Source: Clostridium sp. (GTDB lineage Bacteria; Bacillota; Clostridia; Clostridiales; Clostridiaceae). From it: a stretch of 64,000 nucleotides of DNA. This document shows, one piece after another, positions 45,576 to 54,047 of the stretch; position 1 is the stretch's first letter; every line of letters begins with the position of its first letter. The DNA lies in contig NZ_JAHAIF010000001.1 of NCBI RefSeq assembly GCF_018372875.1, forward strand, positions 67,868 to 131,867. Direction: 5' to 3'. The notes beneath the pieces are model-generated. The model had not been told where the DNA came from and searched no databases. It worked only from the letters and a program-made list of their open reading frames with translations. A program made the translations under genes and the position numbers.

Positions 45576-46487
45576 ATGATAAGTAAGGAAAAGTACATTG
45601 ACTTATCACTAGAATTGCATCTTTTTTGGGCTAGAATTATGAAAGAACATTCAATATTTTTAGAGGTGGGATTTACTGATAAAAATAAAAAGTTAGCAAA
45701 GATAGCTGATAACTATAAGTTTAAGTTTGAAAAGATATTACAGGATGTAGTAAAAGTAAGTAATGGGCGAATTGGACAAGAGCTATTAGATTCTGGAGAA
45801 ATTATTACTAAATATACTTTGGATGCAGAAAAGAAAACAAAATATTATACAGGAATAGATATAAATACTAAAATTACCTTGATGGAAAATAAGCTTGAAT
45901 GTAAAGTAAAGAAAAATGATAATGACAGAATTATAAGTTATATAAAGAATATAAATAATAGAGCTATAAAATTACTAGATGGATTAATTGAGTTTAAGAT
46001 AAAGATATTAAGTGATGTTTTATGTTGCGAACTATTTACACTAAACTATCCAATGTTCAATGAACATTTAATAGAGGAAGCAAAGACCTATAGAGCATAC
46101 ATAAAAGAATTAGAAAATAATAAAGATATAGAAAAGAGCGATATTAGAAAAACAGAATTATTTTTGGATGAGATTATGATGGAACATGCGTTGTTTATTA
46201 GAGGTTTACTAGATCCTAGTGAAAATGAATTAATTGTTAAATCAAATAAATTTGCTAATGAATTTGAAAAGTTAATAAAGAGAGCTGAAAGTATTACAGA
46301 TGATACAAAGTTAAGTGTTACTGATGATACTTTATCACAAACTATTAAGCTAAGAGATTTTAAGAAGGATGGAACAAAGGGAATATTAGAATGTAAAATT
46401 AGATCAATAATATTGCCTCTTCTTTCTGACCATGTTATAAGAGAAGCTAATCATTATATAAGAATTTTAAAAAAATATAATAAATAG
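45576..46487 (+). CDS. DUF2935 family helical-bundle protein
   Basis: A 303-residue all-helical soluble protein made of two similar halves. Each half starts with an ELHLFW / DEIMMEHALF helix containing the RIMKEHSIFLE or MEHALFIRGLL motif, the Glu-His pair expected for a metal site. A matching His/Glu helix comes later in each half (YPMFNEHLIEEAKTY, LSDHVIREANHY). This is the clostridial DUF2935 pattern, thought to be a ferritin-like or hemerythrin-like duplicated bundle; the metal is inferred. Single gene with its own terminator. Confidence 0.82.
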   Translation: MISKEKYIDLSLELHLFWARIMKEHSIFLEVGFTDKNKKLAKIADNYKFKFEKILQDVVKVSNGRIGQELLDSGEIITKYTLDAEKKTKYYTGIDINTKITLMENKLECKVKKNDNDRIISYIKNINNRAIKLLDGLIEFKIKILSDVLCCELFTLNYPMFNEHLIEEAKTYRAYIKELENNKDIEKSDIRKTELFLDEIMMEHALFIRGLLDPSENELIVKSNKFANEFEKLIKRAESITDDTKLSVTDDTLSQTIKLRDFKKDGTKGILECKIRSIILPLLSDHVIREANHYIRILKKYNK

Positions 46488-46493
46488 CCTTTA

Positions 46494-46519
46494 GGAGTTA
46501 GCCAATTGACTAACTCCTT
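46494..46519 (+). terminator. Terminator of the DUF2935 gene
   Basis: A perfect 9-bp stem (AGGAGTTAG / CTAACTCCT) with an 8-base loop, then TTCTATTTTT. Confidence 0.75.
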
Positions 46520-46568
46520 TCTATTTTTATATAAGATCCCTTAAGGGACTTTTTGATTGCGTCTTCAT

Positions 46569-46822
46569 TTATCTGTCTAATGTATGAAGATAAATTTCTA
46601 CTACTTTTGTATTTGGAGAAATAGAATTTAGTAAATTAATTATTTCAGAGTATCTTGAGGACATTAAAATAGTTAATAAATAATTGTCATCCTTTAAAAA
46701 GTCTTCTAAGGTTATTATTTTTTTATATCTTCAATAGTAATTATCTCATTGTTATACATATCTCTAAGAGTATAGTTTATTCTATCTGCACAAAGTTTAG
46801 GAGCTGACTTTTCTATCCTTAA
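46569..46822 (-). pseudogene. Frameshifted 3' fragment of an HD-domain-like gene
   Basis: On the minus strand, a frame entered from an upstream stop gives IEKSAPKLCADRINYTLRD..., a segment like the Ala-Asp-Arg region of HD-type hydrolases. It stops in a run of seven A. One base later in frame the translation continues as ITLEDFLKDDNYLLTILMS to a stop at 46569. One extra A would join both parts. No start, ribosome site or N-terminal HD motif remains, so this is a decayed tail. Confidence 0.6.
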
Positions 46823-46940
46823 TTAGGATTTTATAATATGAAATAATATTTTATCACAATTTTATTTTATAATGAAACTAAATATATAATTCTACCATCA
46901 TTATAAGTGAAGGGTGGGAAGGCGCGTGGAGATTAAAGTT

Positions 46941-47462
46941 ATGAGTGAAGTAAGTTCAGAAGATATATTAGTATCAGTTTATAACGAAACCTATGAAGAT
47001 ATTTTTAAATATATATTATCAAAATGCAGGAATATAGATGATGTAGGAGACTTAGTACAGAATACATATCTAAACTTTTACAGAGCATTATCAAATAAAA
47101 ATATAAAAGATTATAAAAAGTATCTTATTAGGATTGCAAGAAACGAGGTGTATAGACATTACGGTATTTTAAAACTGAGTCGAAATTTTATTCCTATTTT
47201 TTCATTAGAAGGCGAGGAAGAGTTTCTTAATTTAAAGACAGATTTAAAGATGGAGCACAACTATGATGAAAAGCTGCTTTGTGATTCTATATGGAATTAT
47301 TTAAAGGACAAGGATTCATTAACTCTTAAAATATTTATTTTATATTTTAACAAGGATTTAAAGATAAAAGATATATCTAATATATTAAAGGTTAATGAGT
47401 CTACTGTAAAAAATAGACTTTATAGAACTATGAAAGAAATAAATAAGGAATTTAATTTGTAG
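46941..47462 (+). CDS. ECF-type sigma-70 family RNA polymerase sigma factor
   Basis: A 173-residue sigma factor. Region 2 has YEDIFKYILSKCRNIDDVGDLVQNTYLNFYRAL and region 4 has LKIKDISNILKVNESTVKNRLYRTMKEI. The linker is short and no anti-sigma gene is adjacent. GGAG lies 9 bases before the ATG at 46941; earlier in-frame GTG codons lack a site. The PadR regulator gene starts 9 bases after the stop, so the two are one unit with the HAAS-SEDS gene. Confidence 0.85.
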   Translation: MSEVSSEDILVSVYNETYEDIFKYILSKCRNIDDVGDLVQNTYLNFYRALSNKNIKDYKKYLIRIARNEVYRHYGILKLSRNFIPIFSLEGEEEFLNLKTDLKMEHNYDEKLLCDSIWNYLKDKDSLTLKIFILYFNKDLKIKDISNILKVNESTVKNRLYRTMKEINKEFNL

Positions 47463-47471
47463 GTGATAATT

Positions 47472-47891
47472 ATGAATAAAAAAGATTTAATAAAGAAATC
47501 CATAGATGAAAACTTAATTTCTAAAGAGGAAATACTAAGTAGTATTTTAAAAAGGGTTCATGAAGAAAGAATAAATAGAAACAGTGATATAGATATTATG
47601 ATATTAACTTTGATTGGCAGAAAAGATATGTATGGATATGAAATATTGAAGGAAATTGAAATTAAATCTAGGGGGAGTTTTGCCTTAAAAGAAGGAGGAG
47701 TATATCCAATACTTCATGGACTAGAGGGGGAAGGGTTACTTACTTCTTATTGGATAGAGGATGAGATTAATAAAAAGTATTATAGATTAACTGATAAAGG
47801 AAGAGAGTATATATCTAAAAAAGAGGAGAGTACTGATTATAATAAAAGCACTAAAAGAGTGTTGAACTTGGAGGGAATGGGATGGAAGTAA
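47472..47891 (+). CDS. PadR family transcription regulator
   Basis: A 139-residue winged-helix repressor type. The core is DIMILTLIGRKDMYGYEILKEIEIKSRG, the family-typical KEGGVYPILHGLEGEGLLTSYW, and KKYYRLTDKGREYIS. An unusual extra N-terminal helix of about 40 residues (DLIKKSIDENLISKEEILSSIL) precedes the core. It overlaps the downstream HAAS-SEDS gene by 10 bases, a coupling often seen between PadR and HAAS-domain membrane proteins. Start ATG 47472 after AGGTGAT. Confidence 0.88.
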   Translation: MNKKDLIKKSIDENLISKEEILSSILKRVHEERINRNSDIDIMILTLIGRKDMYGYEILKEIEIKSRGSFALKEGGVYPILHGLEGEGLLTSYWIEDEINKKYYRLTDKGREYISKKEESTDYNKSTKRVLNLEGMGWK

Positions 47892-49135
47892 AGGGAGAAG
47901 AGAATATAATTAAATATTTAGAGTCTGTTTGCCTTAAGATTAAAAGTAAGAGAGCACACAATCAAATTAAGGAAGAATTATATGCTCACATAGAAGAAAA
48001 GAAAAAGGATTATATTAAATGTGGTGACAGTGAAAAAATAGCAGAAGAAAAAGCATTAAGAGATATGGGAAGTTCTGATATCCTAGGAGAAGAATTAAAC
48101 AAGGTTCATAAGGAGAAGTTTAATTATAGAATATTAATTACAGTTAGCTTACTAATTATAACGGGGATAATTACTATGTATTCATTAAGAGAGAGTGCAT
48201 ATAGGTATTTTGCAAATGAATATGTTTTTATAAATAATATGATTATTTATATAACTTTAGGAATAGGTGTATTTCTATTAATATCATTTTTTGACTATAG
48301 AAAAATAAAAAATAAGTCTGTGCATTTATATATAGTATCAATAGCGCTATTTATGGTTTTGCTTTTATTTAATAGTCCTGTAAATAATATTAATAGTTGG
48401 ATTAATATTGGACCAATATCTATTAATGTAAGAGATTTAGCAGTTAATATATTCTTAATTTCATTAGTAGGAATTTTTAAAGATATTAAATGGGATACAA
48501 AAAAAGGAATGATTTATGGATTGATTTTAAGCTTTATTCCCTTAGGTTTCTTGATGATATTAAAGTATTCTTTAGGAGTAGCAATAGTATATACAGTAAC
48601 ATTGAGTTTTTTATTATACATAAGTACTAAAAATAGAAAACTTACTTTTGGGTTAATGTTTATCTTTATAATAGCTTTAATTTTAATCTATAGTCAGAAT
48701 AATTATGATAGCTATTTACATAATATTACAAAAGAATTATTAGAGTCATCAGTGCTTATAGGGAAAGGAACGGGAGTTAATCTAGATATAATTCCTTACA
48801 ATATCTCAGATTGTATTATAGCATCATTAATATACAGTTTTGGATGGGCATTTGGAATATTAGTACTATCTTTAGTTCTCTTTTTAATTATTTCTGTATA
48901 TAAGATTAGCGAGAAGATATGTGATATCTACGGAAAAAGATTAATTATTGTAATATCAACTATATTTACATGTCAATATGTATTAGGGTTTTTATATAAT
49001 TTTGGGATTTTGAACTTTTATTCTATTTCAATACCTTTTATAAGTTATGGACTTTCCAATATAATAATAAGCTTTCTTGGGATTGGAATTATAATGAATA
49101 TATATAAGGGGAAAAAATTAAGGGGAGAGTATTAA
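47882..49135 (+). CDS. HAAS-domain plus FtsW/RodA/SpoVE-like (SEDS) membrane fusion
   Basis: 417 residues. Positions 1-70 form a cytoplasmic helical HAAS/permease-prefix domain (IKSKRAHNQIKEELYAHIEEKKKDYI). About ten TM helices of SEDS type follow, with the late PFISYGLSN motif (SEDS: PFxSYGGSS) and a SDCIIASLIYSFGWAFG stretch that aligns with the catalytic TDFIFxxIxEExGF. The Asp is kept, but the following Glu-Glu pair is Tyr-Ser. It may be a diverged glycan polymerase or a regulator without polymerase activity. Third gene of the sigma-PadR unit. Confidence 0.78.
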   Translation: MEVKGEENIIKYLESVCLKIKSKRAHNQIKEELYAHIEEKKKDYIKCGDSEKIAEEKALRDMGSSDILGEELNKVHKEKFNYRILITVSLLIITGIITMYSLRESAYRYFANEYVFINNMIIYITLGIGVFLLISFFDYRKIKNKSVHLYIVSIALFMVLLLFNSPVNNINSWINIGPISINVRDLAVNIFLISLVGIFKDIKWDTKKGMIYGLILSFIPLGFLMILKYSLGVAIVYTVTLSFLLYISTKNRKLTFGLMFIFIIALILIYSQNNYDSYLHNITKELLESSVLIGKGTGVNLDIIPYNISDCIIASLIYSFGWAFGILVLSLVLFLIISVYKISEKICDIYGKRLIIVISTIFTCQYVLGFLYNFGILNFYSISIPFISYGLSNIIISFLGIGIIMNIYKGKKLRGEY

Positions 49136-49159
49136 TATGTTAGAAATGAAATTTGCTTA

Positions 49160-49546
49160 GTGATAGGTGGTCATATAGGAGAGCCATCTATGAATATTGT
49201 ACCAGTTTTTAATACTATAAAAGATATATATGAAGTGCCAATAGGAATGGAGAGTTATATGGTTAGATTTTGGATTAAAAATATACTTGGAAATATTCTT
49301 TTATTATTACCTTTAGGTATATTCCTACCAATGTGTTTTAAAAGACTAAGAAGTTTTAAATCAACAGTAATTACTTGTGCATTGGTATCATTATCTATAG
49401 AGGTGGTTAAGTATATATCTATGTATTTTGGAAATTTTAGATCTTGTGATATAGACGACATTATATTGAATACTCTTGGTGGAATGATTGGGTTTATAAT
49501 TTATAAGGTGATTAATAAAAAAGTTGATTTAAGAATAGAATTTTAG
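49160..49546 (+). pseudogene. VanZ-like family gene with damaged 5' end
   Basis: The C-terminal part is VanZ-like (NILLLLPLGIFLPM, DIDDIILNTLGGMIGF), but the usual first TM helix is missing. The frame opens shortly before the GTG at 49160, which lacks a ribosome site. Just upstream, AAGGGGAGAG precedes an ATG at 49137 in another frame that stops after seven residues. The simplest reading is a deletion plus frameshift between the true start and the surviving body. A short functional form cannot be ruled out. Confidence 0.55.
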
Positions 49547-49630
49547 AGTAAGAGATGTGTTAGTTATGCACCTACAAAGAAATATAATATTTTTACTAAT
49601 AGGAATCTATAAAATAAAAAAATAGTAAAG

Positions 49631-49655
49631 AAGACTTGGCTTGTGGCCAAGTCTT
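49631..49655 (+). terminator. Terminator before clpS
   Basis: A perfect 10-bp stem (AAGACTTGGC / GCCAAGTCTT) with a 5-base loop, followed by TTCTT. Confidence 0.8.
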
Positions 49656-49711
49656 TTCTTAGGTTATGTTACCATAGAATGTATAAATGTGATTGAAAAT
49701 AAATTACTTTT

Positions 49712-49733
49712 ATAGTAACTTTACTATTATAAT
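49712..49733 (+). promoter_or_regulatory. clpS promoter with a perfect internal palindrome
   Basis: ATAGTAACTTTACTAT (49712-49727) is a perfect 7+2+7 inverted repeat directly before the -10 box TATAAT at 49728-49733. It fills the spacer where a dimeric repressor would block polymerase. The regulator is not identified. Confidence 0.55.
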
Positions 49734-49763
49734 ATAAGATAGATTGTATGTAGGAGGGGTACT

Positions 49764-50063
49764 ATGGGAGCTAGTACATCAACAATTCAGAAGACAAGGG
49801 TTAAGGTGAAAGAACCTAAAAGATATAAAGTTATTATGCATAATGATGATTTTACTTCAATGGAGTTTGTTATATTTGTTTTAATGAATATATTCAATAA
49901 AAATGAAATGGAAGCTAATGATTTAATGCTAAAGGTACATAAGGGAGGTAGTGCCATGGTAGGTACTTATTCTTATGATATAGCAAGAAGCAAGGTAGAA
50001 GAAACTACATTATTAGCAAGACAAGAGGGATTTCCATTTAAGGTTACTATGGAAGTTGCATAG
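49764..50063 (+). CDS. clpS: ATP-dependent Clp protease adaptor ClpS
   Basis: A 99-residue adaptor delivering N-degron substrates to ClpAP. The motif PKRYKVIMHNDDFTSMEFVIFVL carries the NDD-T residues of the amino-acid pocket, and KGGSAMVGTYSYDIARSKVEE follows. The N-terminal tail is about 18 residues long. It lies 11 bases before clpA, the classic clpS-clpA pair. The promoter has an internal palindrome. Confidence 0.94.
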   Translation: MGASTSTIQKTRVKVKEPKRYKVIMHNDDFTSMEFVIFVLMNIFNKNEMEANDLMLKVHKGGSAMVGTYSYDIARSKVEETTLLARQEGFPFKVTMEVA

Positions 50064-50074
50064 GAGGAAAGAAA

Positions 50075-52288
50075 ATGAGACTATCTGCAGTAGTAGAAGG
50101 AATAGTTGTTAAAGCTATAAATTATGCCAAAGAAAATAATCATGAATATATAACTCCAGAACATTTATTATATATGATAACATTTAATGAAGGGTTTGCA
50201 AGAGTATTTAATAATGTTGGTGGAGATATTATTAAATTACGTGAGGATTTACAAGGATATATAGATGAGAATATAAGTATTATTGATGGACATGAACCTC
50301 AAGGAAGTTATTCTTTTAATGAGGTGATTTTATATTCAACATCAAGAGCTGAAGCTAGTAATAGAGATGTGGTAGAGTTATCTCATATTTTAGATGGTAT
50401 TATAAATTTAGAAGATAGCTACGCTGCTTATTATCTATTGTCTCAAGTTGAATGGACTGATCTTTTATATGAGTTATGTGATTTGCAGGGGGAAGAAAGA
50501 GTAAATAAAGAGGTTATAGCTGAAGATGGGAAGAAAAAAGAAATAAAGGATGAAGGATGGAAAGCTTATGTAACCTGCTTAAATGATATAGTAGATGGGT
50601 ATTCTCCCCTTATAGGTAGAGAATTAGAACTTGAAAGAACTATGCAAATTTTATGTAGAAAATATAAGAATAATCCTATACACATAGGTGAGGCAGGGGT
50701 AGGGAAGACTGCCATTACCTTTGGGCTTGTAAGACTTATTAATGAAGGAAAGGTTCCAGATAAGTTAAGGGATTCTAAAATATTTTCAATAGATTTAGGT
50801 GGGCTTTTAGCAGGAACTCAATACAGAGGAGATTTTGAGAAGCGTTTTAAAATGGTTATGGATGGAGTAGCAGAGTATTCTAATCCAATTCTTTATATAG
50901 ATGAAATTCATAATATTGTTGGAGCTGGAGCAATTAACGGGGGAACCTTTGATGTATCTAATATGTTAAAGCCATACTTAACAGAAGGTAAGATAAGAGT
51001 AATTGGGGCAACAACTTATGATGAGTTTAATAAGCATTTTTCTAAGAATAAAAGTTTACTTAGAAGGTTTCAAAACATAGATATAAAAGAGCCTTCAGTG
51101 GAAGAAACTATAAAGATATTAATGGGTTTAAAAGGTTATTATGAAGATTATCACGGAGTAAAATATTCTAAAGGCACATTAGAACATGCAGTGGAATTAA
51201 GCCATAAGTATATAAATGAAAGATATTTACCTGATAAAGCAATTGATTTAATTGACGAAGCAGGTGCTTATAGAGTAATGCATCCATTAAAAAAGAAGGT
51301 TCAAACTGTTGATAATAAACTAATAGAAGAGGTTTTATCTAAAATTTGTAATATACCAAAACAAACAGTAGAAATAGATGAAATTGAAAAGTTAGGCAAG
51401 TTAGAAGATGAACTAAAATCACAGGTATTTGGTCAAGAAGAGGGAATAAAAGAAGTAGTAAAGAACATAAAACTTTCAAGGGCAGGACTTAATGATGATA
51501 ATAAACCTGTTGCTAGTTTACTATTTGTAGGACCAACAGGAGTTGGTAAAACTGAAATTGCAAAAACTCTGGCTAATACTTTAAATATAGAACTTATAAG
51601 ATTTGATATGAGTGAGTATGTAGAAAAACATACTGTTGCTAAGTTAATAGGAGCACCTGCTGGGTATGTAGGGTATGAAGAGGGAGGACTATTAACAGAT
51701 AGCGTAAAAAAGAATCCTCATTGTGTGCTATTACTAGATGAAATAGAAAAAGCCCATAGTGATATATTTAATATTCTTCTTCAAGTTATGGATTATGCCA
51801 CATTAACAGATAACCAGGGGAGAAAAACGGACTTTAGAAATGTAATTCTTATAATGACTTCAAATGCAGGGGCAAGTAATGTTGGAAAAAGCTTAATTGG
51901 GTTTGGAGATAGAGAGGTTACTAGGGAAGGAATAACAGAAGAGGTTAAGAAAATTTTCACTCCAGAGTTTAGAAACAGATTAAGTAAGATCGTTGTATTC
52001 AATCCATTAAATAAAGAAATGAGTAGAAATATTGTTATAAAACAACTTAATATATTAAAAGACAAACTTAAGGAAAAGAAAATAGATTTAAGTTGGGAAA
52101 ATTCTTGTATAGATTTCCTTGAGGATAAGGGAATTAGTGAAGAATATGGTGCAAGAGAGATAATAAGAGTTATAGATAAAGAAATTAAATCTCTACTTGT
52201 AGATGAAATTCTTTTTGGAAAATTAAAAAATGGTGGTAAGTGTACAATAGAATATGAAAATAATGAAATAAAGGTGATACAGCAATAA
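50075..52288 (+). CDS. clpA: ATP-dependent Clp protease ATP-binding subunit ClpA
   Basis: A 737-residue double AAA+ unfoldase. The N-terminal repeat domain covers residues 1-145. The D1 ATPase has IHIGEAGVGKTA and ILYIDEIHNIVGAG; the D2 ATPase has LFVGPTGVGKTEIA and VLLLDEIEKAH. The IGF-type ClpP-docking loop is visible in KSLIGFGDREVTR. There is no ClpB/ClpC middle coiled coil. It works with ClpS and ClpP; clpP is not in the window. The terminator stem overlaps the stop codon. Confidence 0.94.
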   Translation: MRLSAVVEGIVVKAINYAKENNHEYITPEHLLYMITFNEGFARVFNNVGGDIIKLREDLQGYIDENISIIDGHEPQGSYSFNEVILYSTSRAEASNRDVVELSHILDGIINLEDSYAAYYLLSQVEWTDLLYELCDLQGEERVNKEVIAEDGKKKEIKDEGWKAYVTCLNDIVDGYSPLIGRELELERTMQILCRKYKNNPIHIGEAGVGKTAITFGLVRLINEGKVPDKLRDSKIFSIDLGGLLAGTQYRGDFEKRFKMVMDGVAEYSNPILYIDEIHNIVGAGAINGGTFDVSNMLKPYLTEGKIRVIGATTYDEFNKHFSKNKSLLRRFQNIDIKEPSVEETIKILMGLKGYYEDYHGVKYSKGTLEHAVELSHKYINERYLPDKAIDLIDEAGAYRVMHPLKKKVQTVDNKLIEEVLSKICNIPKQTVEIDEIEKLGKLEDELKSQVFGQEEGIKEVVKNIKLSRAGLNDDNKPVASLLFVGPTGVGKTEIAKTLANTLNIELIRFDMSEYVEKHTVAKLIGAPAGYVGYEEGGLLTDSVKKNPHCVLLLDEIEKAHSDIFNILLQVMDYATLTDNQGRKTDFRNVILIMTSNAGASNVGKSLIGFGDREVTREGITEEVKKIFTPEFRNRLSKIVVFNPLNKEMSRNIVIKQLNILKDKLKEKKIDLSWENSCIDFLEDKGISEEYGAREIIRVIDKEIKSLLVDEILFGKLKNGGKCTIEYENNEIKVIQQ

Positions 52289-52302
52289 TCTGTATCACCT
52301 TT
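52270..52302. terminator. Bidirectional terminator overlapping the clpA stop
   Basis: A perfect 13-bp stem (AAAGGTGATACAG / CTGTATCACCTTT) with a 7-base loop. It lies between clpA and the convergent nitroreductase gene. Confidence 0.82.
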
Positions 52303-52305
52303 AAA

Positions 52306-52821
52306 TTAGAACTTATTGTAATGAACTTTATTAAAGTTAAATGAGGTTTCATCATAAGGTGTTTTTGATTCATCCTTATAGCCTAAAGTAATTATACTTA
52401 GTACACCATAATTATCTGGTATGTCTAATACATTTCTTACTTCTTTTTCTGAATTATCATTTTCACCTTGTCTATTTCTCATTTGTATCCAACAAGATCC
52501 TAGTCCTAGACTTTCAGCTTCAAGTTGAATTAAGGTTGAAACAATAGAAGCATCTTCTATCCAAACATCACTTATTGAAGAGTCACCAATTACAACTATA
52601 GCAACAGGGGAAGTTTTCAAAGCAAGTGTCCCCATGTTTTTACACTTTTCAAGTTTTTCTAAAGTAGACTTTTCATTTACTACTATTAATTCTACTGGCT
52701 TTTTGTTCATAGATGATGGTGCAAGAAGTGCTGATTTTATTAATTTATCTATTTTATATTTTTCAATAGGTGTATCTTTATATTTTCTTATACTTCTTCT
52801 ATTTTTTAATAGTTCTAACAT
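52306..52821 (-). CDS. Nitroreductase family protein
   Basis: A 171-residue FMN flavoprotein. The N-terminal ELLKNRRSIRKYKDTPIE and the FMN-binding ALLAPSSMNKKPVELIVV are diagnostic. ESLGLGSCWIQMRNR and the C-terminal ITLGYKDE, where GYP is more usual, follow. It uses NAD(P)H to reduce nitro, quinone or similar groups; the true substrate is unknown. AAGGAG precedes the ATG at 52821. Convergent with clpA. Confidence 0.9.
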   Translation of the reverse strand: MLELLKNRRSIRKYKDTPIEKYKIDKLIKSALLAPSSMNKKPVELIVVNEKSTLEKLEKCKNMGTLALKTSPVAIVVIGDSSISDVWIEDASIVSTLIQLEAESLGLGSCWIQMRNRQGENDNSEKEVRNVLDIPDNYGVLSIITLGYKDESKTPYDETSFNFNKVHYNKF

Positions 52822-52945
52822 ATAATCGCTCCTTAATTTCAAATTAAATATATTATATCACTTACTTATAAAGAATTTATAAATAGATATACTTTTAAAT
52901 GTAGCTTTTCATATAATATAAAAAAATTAACATTAAGGAGAGTAT

Positions 52946-53503
52946 ATGTTCAATAAATCATACTTAATAAAAAAATACATGTTGTACGGCGTTATTGCTA
53001 TAGTTATTATTTCATCATTAAGTCACTTTTTATATGGGGTTAGTGGAAATATAAATATTGTAGGAATTTTTACACCAATAAATGAAAGTATATGGGAACA
53101 TCTAAAATTAGCTTTTTATCCTACGGTATTATGGTGGGGGATGGGATATTTTATATACCGCGGAAAAATGTATATAGATATAAGAAAGTGGATTATGTCT
53201 ATGACCATATCTATAATTATAAGTCCTATTATAATAATTACTTTTTTCTATACTTATACAGGTGCCTTTGGAATACAAAACTTAGTGCTTGATATATTTT
53301 CACTTATACTGGGAGTTTTTATAGGTCAATTAATTGGATTAAAGTGTTACGAGAATTATAAATATAATAAAGTAGTATTTTATTTTTCGCTGTTTATTTT
53401 GTTCCTTGGTATAGTCTTATTTACTTACTTCACATTTAATCCACCTAATATTCCACTTTTTATTGATTCAACTACTGGACTTAGAGGAATTTATTTGTAT
53501 TAA
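52946..53503 (+). CDS. DUF6512-type membrane protein
   Basis: A 185-residue protein with five or six TM helices. The motif GIFTPINESIWEHLKLAFYPTVLWW (Asn-Glu-Ser-x-Trp-Glu-His) is the conserved core of a family I believe is DUF6512. The charged residues within the membrane region hint at a catalytic or metal site, but no activity is known. Ribosome site AAGGAG. The next gene starts 34 bases downstream. Confidence 0.72.
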   Translation: MFNKSYLIKKYMLYGVIAIVIISSLSHFLYGVSGNINIVGIFTPINESIWEHLKLAFYPTVLWWGMGYFIYRGKMYIDIRKWIMSMTISIIISPIIIITFFYTYTGAFGIQNLVLDIFSLILGVFIGQLIGLKCYENYKYNKVVFYFSLFILFLGIVLFTYFTFNPPNIPLFIDSTTGLRGIYLY

Positions 53504-53537
53504 TAAATATATATAGAAGATGGATGGGAGTATAAAA

Positions 53538-54047
53538 ATGAAGACTAAGTTTTTAGAAGAATTAAACCCAAGAGACTTAAGACCAAAGATTATGGGATTA
53601 ACCTTTAAAGGTGATGATGGTTATTATAATAGATATAAGAATGAAATCTTTCCTAAAAGGGTTATGAAGGAAAAAGGGCAAGGGGAATATTATAAAGAGT
53701 TTGAAAGGTGCATTAATGACTTTAAAGAGATACAATATAATGAGAATTTTATATTTATCTTTACTAATATACTAGAGGAAGATATTTATGTTGGCAGTAG
53801 ATTTAATACTTTAAGAAATTTAGATAAAAGTGAAGAGATAGAGGTAAATGTAGAAATAAAAGCTATAATACATGATTGGTTTTTACTTCCTTATAAATGT
53901 ATAAATAAATATCATAAAGGAATTTGTCTTTTAGAATTTAAAAATGGAATACCTGATATAATTAAGAATATGAAGGTATACCATAATGATTTCAATAATG
54001 ATTATGAAAATATTATATTATTAAATAGGGGTGTTACTAATGATTAA
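53538..54047 (+). CDS. Hypothetical soluble protein
   Basis: A 169-residue protein with no signal peptide or TM helix, opening TKFLEELNPRDLRPKIMGLTF. Mixed helix and strand with Asp/Glu-rich and Lys-rich stretches (KAIIHDWFLLPYKCI). I recognise no family. GGGAG before the ATG at 53538 is well spaced; the ATG at 53520 overlaps the site. It overlaps the FAD oxidoreductase by 8 bases, suggesting a shared transcript. Confidence 0.65.
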   Translation: MKTKFLEELNPRDLRPKIMGLTFKGDDGYYNRYKNEIFPKRVMKEKGQGEYYKEFERCINDFKEIQYNENFIFIFTNILEEDIYVGSRFNTLRNLDKSEEIEVNVEIKAIIHDWFLLPYKCINKYHKGICLLEFKNGIPDIIKNMKVYHNDFNNDYENIILLNRGVTND

